This document shows positions 30,502 through 34,789 of a stretch of 34,789 nt of DNA, piece by piece. How positions within the stretch are numbered: the first letter of the stretch is position 1; each line of letters starts with the position of its first letter. The position numbers and the translations under genes are program-made. A model generated the notes under the pieces. The model did no database searches and was not told where the DNA came from. It saw nothing but the letters and a program-made list of their open reading frames with translations. The stretch is taken from contig DHIV01000019.1 of assembly GCA_002403995.1 (NCBI GenBank), positions 14,323 to 49,111 on the forward strand, read 5' to 3'. The DNA is from Gallionella sp. UBA4737 (GTDB taxonomy: Bacteria; Pseudomonadota; Gammaproteobacteria; Burkholderiales; Gallionellaceae).

Positions 30502-31896
30502 ATGGATAAATCGGTCAATCATTTGATAGTGGATCTGGAACTGATACGCAGGCTGGATAAGAATGGCCCGCGCTATACCTCTTATCCCACCGCGGATCGC
30601 TTCGTCGAAACCTTCACTGCCGAGAGCTATCGCAAGTGGGTCGCAAAACGCGAAATTGGCGGCAGCGACCGTCCGCTGTCGCTGTATATCCATATCCCAT
30701 TCTGCAACACGTTGTGTTTTTACTGCGCCTGTAACAAGGTGATCACCAAGGATAAGAACAAAGCTGGCGAATACGTGCGTTATCTGATCAAGGAAATGGC
30801 CATGCAGGCCATGCTGCTCGGGCCGGATCAGGTCGTGGAGCAGCTGCATTTCGGCGGCGGCACGCCGACGTTCCTGAGTGACGATGAAATAAAGCTGGTG
30901 ATGACAGCGATACGTCAGCACTTCAAGCTGGTCGAAGATGGCGAATACTCGATCGAAATCGATCCGCGCAAGGTCAGCGATGAAACCATCGCGTTACTCG
31001 GCGAAGCGGGTTTCAATCGCATCAGTATCGGCGTGCAGGATTTCGATGATGAGGTGCAGCGCGCGGTGAATCGCATCCAGAGTGAAGAGGAAACGCTGCG
31101 CGTGATACATGCAGCGCGCGCCAACGGATTCAAATCGGTCAGCATCGATCTGATTTACGGCTTGCCCAAGCAAACCTTGAAAGGCTTCGGCGTGACGCTG
31201 GACAAGGTCATCGCCGCCGATCCCGACCGGTTGTCCATTTACAACTATGCGCATATGCCCACCATCTTCAAGCCGCAGCGGCGCATCCATGAAGAGGATT
31301 TGCCCGCGCCGCAAGTAAAGCTGGATATTCTCGACATGGCAGTGAATAAATTGACCAATGCCGGCTATGTCTATATCGGCATGGATCACTTCGCCAAACC
31401 TGAAGACGAGCTTGCCATAGCGCAACGACTAGGCAAGTTGCACCGCAATTTCCAGGGCTATTCAACCCATTCGGATTGCGATCTGGTGGCGCTCGGCCTC
31501 AGTGCCATCGGCAAGATCGGCCCGACCTACAGCCAGAACTATCGCGAACTGGAAGATTATTACGCTGCGCTGGACCGGGATGTGTTGCCCATCATGCGCG
31601 GCATGGAATTGAATGCCGATGACCTAGTACGCCGCGCCATCATTCAGGCTTTGATGTGTCACTTCGTGCTGGTCAAAGAGTCATTCAACAAAGCCTACCG
31701 GATCGATTTCGACAGTTATTTCGCCACTGAAATGAAAGAATTGCGCGAGTATGAGCGCGAGGGCCTGTTGGAGATTTCTCCGCAATCGATCAAAGTAACC
31801 CCCAAGGGGCGTATGCTGATCCGCAACATCTGCATGGTGTTTGACAAGTATTTGCGCACGCGGCAGGAGCATGCGCTCTATTCCAAGGTGATTTAG
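30502..31896 (+). CDS. hemN: Oxygen-independent coproporphyrinogen III oxidase HemN
   Basis: A 464-residue radical SAM enzyme that converts coproporphyrinogen III to protoporphyrinogen IX without O2, in haem synthesis. The [4Fe-4S] motif is CNTLCFYC (C68, C72, C75), followed by CNKV. Also visible: HFGGGTPTFL (SAM-binding GGGTP), SIEIDPR, GVQDFD and the C-terminal HemN domain. The start is the ATG at 30502, nine bases after AAGGAG; a TTG one codon before is possible but less likely. Full length for the family. Its presence near a dense set of haem proteins fits a need for haem under low O2, though no FNR site is seen directly in front of it. Confidence 0.97.
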   Translation: MDKSVNHLIVDLELIRRLDKNGPRYTSYPTADRFVETFTAESYRKWVAKREIGGSDRPLSLYIHIPFCNTLCFYCACNKVITKDKNKAGEYVRYLIKEMAMQAMLLGPDQVVEQLHFGGGTPTFLSDDEIKLVMTAIRQHFKLVEDGEYSIEIDPRKVSDETIALLGEAGFNRISIGVQDFDDEVQRAVNRIQSEEETLRVIHAARANGFKSVSIDLIYGLPKQTLKGFGVTLDKVIAADPDRLSIYNYAHMPTIFKPQRRIHEEDLPAPQVKLDILDMAVNKLTNAGYVYIGMDHFAKPEDELAIAQRLGKLHRNFQGYSTHSDCDLVALGLSAIGKIGPTYSQNYRELEDYYAALDRDVLPIMRGMELNADDLVRRAIIQALMCHFVLVKESFNKAYRIDFDSYFATEMKELREYEREGLLEISPQSIKVTPKGRMLIRNICMVFDKYLRTRQEHALYSKVI

Positions 31897-31938
31897 CAGT
31901 AACAGGCCTGACCGGCTTTGTACGTTTCCTCTCTCCGC

Positions 31939-31944
31939 TATAAT
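31939..31944 (+). promoter_or_regulatory. Sigma70-like -10 box for the asmA-family gene
   Basis: A perfect TATAAT lies 28 bases before the ATG at 31973. A TTGTAC at 31918-31923 could be the -35, but the 15-base spacing is short. The gap from hemN is 76 bases, so an own promoter for the downstream gene is plausible. Confidence 0.45.
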
Positions 31945-31972
31945 TCGGTCTGACATTTTTAGTGGGTCGAGC

Positions 31973-34225
31973 ATGAACAAAATCCTCAAGTATGGTTTGT
32001 TGGGTGTGGGCGCCATCGTTGCTGTTGCCGTTGCCGGAGTGGCATACGTGGCGGCCACCTTCAATCCCAACGACTACAAAGGCAAAATCATCAAGGCGGT
32101 GAAGGACAGCAAGCAGCGCAATCTGCGCCTGGACGGCGATATCAAACTGTCGTTCTACCCGAACATCGGCGCAAGTCTGAGCAAGGTGTCGCTGTCCGAA
32201 TTCAGGAGCGACAAGGAATTTGCGGCGATAGAATCGGCGCGTGTCTCACTCGCATTGTTGCCTTTGCTGCACAGACAGGTGGTGGTGGACGAGGTGGCGG
32301 TAAGCGGTTTGAAAGCCACCCTGGTCAAACACAAGGATGGCACGACCAATATCGACGATCTGCTGGGTCAAGCCGAACAGAAGCCCGAACAGCAGAAGCC
32401 TGAACAACAAAGGAAAGCTGCCGGTCCATCGGTCAAATTCGACATCGCTTCAGTATCAGTGGAAAAAACCAATCTCAGTTATCGCGACGAAGGCAGCGGT
32501 GCGCAATACAACATCAAGGATCTGAATCTCAAGACCGGACGCATCGCGATCGGCGTGCCGGGCAAGATCGATTTGTCGGCCGGCATACAAACCAATCAGC
32601 CCAAGCTGGATATCACCACGGAACTCAAGACCACGCTGACGTTCGATCTGGACAGGCAAAAGTATCAGTTGCAAGGTCTGGAACTGCAGGCCAGCGGCTC
32701 GGCTATGGATATCAGCAACCTGAAAGTGCAAGCCAGCGGCGACGTGAGTGCGGACCTGTCTACCCAGGAATTTGCCGCGAAAAAATTCGCGTTGAATGCG
32801 AGCGGCGTGAAGGTTAAGGACAAGTTCGAAGCCACGCTGGATGCGCCTTCGCTGAGCCTGACCAAGGACAAATATTCCGGAGATAAGCTGACGCTGAATG
32901 CCAAGCTGGATGCGGCTTTCGGCAATATCGTCGCAAACCTGACGATGCCAGGTGTGGAAGGCAACGCACAATCGTTCAAGGTCAGCGCGCTGAGCCTGGA
33001 TCTGGATGTGAAGCAGCCCGAGCAGGCGTTCAAGGTGAAACTCGTCTCACCGCTGTCAGGCAATATCAAAGCGCAACAATTCAATCTCGGCGACCTCAGC
33101 GTGGCGGTGGCTGCCACCGGTGACAAGCTGCCGAACAAATCGGTGAGCAGCGAGATGAAGGGCAGCGTGCAGGTTGATGCCCTGAAACAAACCGTGCAGG
33201 CGAATCTCGCCGGGGGGTTGTTGCAAAGCCAGATCAAGGCCAAAGTCGGCGTAAAGGGTTTTGCCGATCCGGCGATCAAGTTCGATGTGGATGTGGATCA
33301 GTTCGACGCCGATCTGTATTTGCCGAAAAAATCCACCGAAGCAGCCAAGAAGTCTCAATCAAATGAGCCGGAACAACCACTGGATCTTTCCGCGCTGCGC
33401 AAACTCAACCTGGACGGCAGCTTGCGTATCGGGGCACTGAAGGTTATGAACGTCAAAACCACGCAGCTGCGTGCGGATGTGAAGGCGCTGAACGGGCAGC
33501 TGAATATCAATCCGCTAACAGCCAAGTTGTATCAGGGCAGTTTGAACGGCAGCCTGAGTGTGAATGCGCAAGCCACCCCCAGCTTCGTCATCAACCAGAA
33601 GCTTAACGGCGTCAACATCGCACCCTTGTTGAAAGATGCCGCCGACCTGGAGCTGGCAGAAGGCAAGGGCAACATAACGCTCGACCTCACCACGCAGGGC
33701 AACACCATCAGCGCGCTGAAGAAAGCGCTGAACGGCAGCGTGTCGGTGAACTTGGCGAACGGAGCGATCAGGGGCATTAACCTCACCAAGCTGGTGCAGG
33801 GCATACAGAATCTCAGCAGGGATACCAGGGCGCAGACTTTGGGCGTGGACAAGAGCGAGAAGACCGAGTTCAGCGAGTTCAAGGCCAACTTCAAGGTGCA
33901 CAACGGCGTGGCTCATAACGATGATCTGGCAGTGAAATCCACTGTGCTGCGTGTAAGCGGCAATGGCGACATCGACATCGGCCATGACAGCATGAACTAC
34001 AACGCCAAGGCCGCGCTTGCCAGGACTGAACAGGGCAGGACAGCGACATTGCCGGTGAATGTGAGCGGCTCATTCGACGCGCTCAAATTCAAAATTGATT
34101 ACGGAGCGTTGCTGGTTGATGTCGCCAAGCAAAAGATCGACGAGAAGAAAGAAAAAGTGAAAGAAGATGCCAAGGCCAAGCTGCAGGAAGAATTGAAGAA
34201 GGGCTTGAAGGGCCTGTTCAAGTGA
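31973..34225 (+). CDS. AsmA-family outer membrane / lipid homeostasis protein
   Basis: A 750-residue protein with an N-terminal signal-anchor (about residues 7-29) and a long periplasmic beta-rich body. The N-terminal AsmA domain (FNPNDYKGKIIKAVKDSKQRNLRLDGDIKLSFYPNIGASL) is clear. The C-terminal AsmA_2-type domain (LDLTTQGNTISALKKALNGSVSVNLANGAIRGINLTKLV) sits at about 560-610. The protein ends with a highly charged helical tail (EKKEKVKEDAKAKLQEE). AsmA proteins are repeating beta-groove (RBG/VPS13-like) proteins linked to lipid transport between membranes. A Gln/Pro-rich linker is at about 130-145 (EQKPEQQKPEQQRKAAG). Followed by a REP-like repeat and mutY. Confidence 0.9.
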   Translation: MNKILKYGLLGVGAIVAVAVAGVAYVAATFNPNDYKGKIIKAVKDSKQRNLRLDGDIKLSFYPNIGASLSKVSLSEFRSDKEFAAIESARVSLALLPLLHRQVVVDEVAVSGLKATLVKHKDGTTNIDDLLGQAEQKPEQQKPEQQRKAAGPSVKFDIASVSVEKTNLSYRDEGSGAQYNIKDLNLKTGRIAIGVPGKIDLSAGIQTNQPKLDITTELKTTLTFDLDRQKYQLQGLELQASGSAMDISNLKVQASGDVSADLSTQEFAAKKFALNASGVKVKDKFEATLDAPSLSLTKDKYSGDKLTLNAKLDAAFGNIVANLTMPGVEGNAQSFKVSALSLDLDVKQPEQAFKVKLVSPLSGNIKAQQFNLGDLSVAVAATGDKLPNKSVSSEMKGSVQVDALKQTVQANLAGGLLQSQIKAKVGVKGFADPAIKFDVDVDQFDADLYLPKKSTEAAKKSQSNEPEQPLDLSALRKLNLDGSLRIGALKVMNVKTTQLRADVKALNGQLNINPLTAKLYQGSLNGSLSVNAQATPSFVINQKLNGVNIAPLLKDAADLELAEGKGNITLDLTTQGNTISALKKALNGSVSVNLANGAIRGINLTKLVQGIQNLSRDTRAQTLGVDKSEKTEFSEFKANFKVHNGVAHNDDLAVKSTVLRVSGNGDIDIGHDSMNYNAKAALARTEQGRTATLPVNVSGSFDALKFKIDYGALLVDVAKQKIDEKKEKVKEDAKAKLQEELKKGLKGLFK

Positions 34226-34235
34226 TTGTAAGTCA

Positions 34236-34349
34236 TGCAGGAGCGGGCCCTGCGTGTGTTGTTGGGGCTTCAGCACCTTACAACCACAGCGTACCTCTTG
34301 CGGGTGCTGCCCGCGATATTTCTGTTCGCGGGCATGGCCCGCTCCTGCA
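34236..34349. repeat. REP-like inverted repeat pair (BIME-like)
   Basis: The 14-base arm TGCAGGAGCGGGCC (34236-34249) has its exact reverse complement at 34336-34349, about 86 bases away. Inside, a second perfect 9-bp dyad (TGCCCGCGA, 34308-34316, and TCGCGGGCA, 34326-34334) forms a hairpin next to the right arm. The right unit, read on the - strand, has the GGAGCGGGCCATGCCCGCGA form familiar from Pseudomonas-type REP elements. Copies elsewhere in the genome cannot be checked here. Confidence 0.75.
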
Positions 34350-34360
34350 ACTGCCATTGA

Positions 34361-34789
34361 ATGCATAGTTTTTCGTCCCGTTTGATTGACTGGCAACGCA
34401 CACATGGCCGCCACGACTTGCCGTGGCAGGGCGCGGATGCCTACCGTGTGTGGCTGTCCGAGATCATGCTGCAACAAACGCAGGTCACCACCGTCATCCC
34501 GTATTACCAGCGCTTTGTAGCCTCGTTTCCGACCATCGCCGCACTCGCCGCCGCCAGTGAGGAGCAAGTGCTCGCGCACTGGAGCGGCCTCGGCTACTAC
34601 GCGCGCGGGCGCAACCTGCATCGTGCTGCGCAGATCATCGTTGAAAAATATCACGGCGAATTCCCTCGCGAGTTCGATCAGATCATCGAGTTGCCTGGCA
34701 TCGGGCGCTCCACCGCCGCGGCGATCTGCGCGCTGGCCTGGCACGAGCGGCGCGCGATACTGGACGGCAACGTCAAGCGCGTGCTGGCG
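34361..34789 (+). CDS. mutY: Adenine DNA glycosylase MutY, 3' end outside window
   Basis: The first 143 residues of MutY, which removes adenine mispaired with 8-oxoguanine. Visible: LPWQGADAYRVWLSEIMLQQTQVTTVIPYYQRF, a signature with the catalytic Glu in SEIMLQQTQV, then HWSGLGYYARGRNLHRAA and the helix-hairpin-helix LPGIGRSTAAAICA followed by ILDGNVKRVLA. In the hairpin-helix loop the sequence GRSTAAAI replaces the common GRSTAGAI. The gene runs off the right edge. The ATG at 34361 gives the normal N-terminus; there is no strong ribosome binding site. Confidence 0.95.
   Translation, partial: MHSFSSRLIDWQRTHGRHDLPWQGADAYRVWLSEIMLQQTQVTTVIPYYQRFVASFPTIAALAAASEEQVLAHWSGLGYYARGRNLHRAAQIIVEKYHGEFPREFDQIIELPGIGRSTAAAICALAWHERRAILDGNVKRVLA

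Noticed and set aside
1..34789. tRNA, rRNA, CRISPR array, insertion sequence or prophage genes
   Set aside because: No cloverleaf, direct-repeat array, transposase or integrase sequence was recognised anywhere in the window.

Overview
The window looks like a chromosomal segment of a chemolithotrophic betaproteobacterium. The gene mix is a group 3d-type NAD-reducing [NiFe] hydrogenase, many c-type cytochromes, cbb3-like oxidase genes, and hemN followed by asmA and mutY. My best guess is Nitrosomonadales, near the Gallionellaceae (Gallionella, Sideroxydans, Nitrotoga relatives). That is inference from gene content: there is no rRNA, tRNA or other phylogenetic marker in the window.

Layout. (1) 1-5658, + strand: 3' part of a sensor histidine kinase, a monohaem cytochrome c, two tandem COG4705-type membrane proteins with a four-fold internal motif, a lipoprotein and a DUF2127-like membrane protein. 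(2) 6022-11177, - strand: a compact hoxFUYHW operon, meaning a bidirectional NAD-linked [NiFe] hydrogenase plus its maturation protease. (3) 11695-23942, + strand: a long respiratory cluster built around a divergent CcoN-like haem-copper oxidase subunit. It contains a CcoO-like cytochrome with an inserted domain, a second monohaem cytochrome, several very small membrane proteins, a membrane-anchored formylglycine-generating-enzyme-like (NirV-like) protein without the catalytic cysteines, an MFS/spermidine-synthase fusion, a CcoG-like ferredoxin and a CcoH/FixH-like lipoprotein. No CcoP with haem domains is present. A terminator at 15588-15621 splits the cluster into at least two transcription units. 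(4) 23939-30073: two standalone half-CcoN proteins that keep the last helices and the HxH haem-ligand motif but lack the copper ligands. One of them lies next to a CcoO/NorC-like cytochrome that has lost its expected axial Met. A dihaem cytochrome c4, a thioredoxin-fold lipoprotein, two 34-36 residue membrane proteins and a + strand polytopic membrane protein are also here. (5) 30502-34789, + strand: hemN, an AsmA-family gene, a REP-like inverted repeat and the 5' part of mutY.

How it may work together (inference): hydrogenase supplies NADH from H2, while cytochromes c deliver electrons to the CcoN/CcoO-like terminal complex. The active-site tyrosine and all expected His ligands are kept in CcoN, favouring O2 reduction. 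However, a Glu-to-Gln change, the NirV-like partner and the half-CcoN paralogues leave room for NO chemistry or an unusual regulatory or assembly system. This respiratory cluster and its half-oxidase satellites are the best candidate for an undescribed system here.
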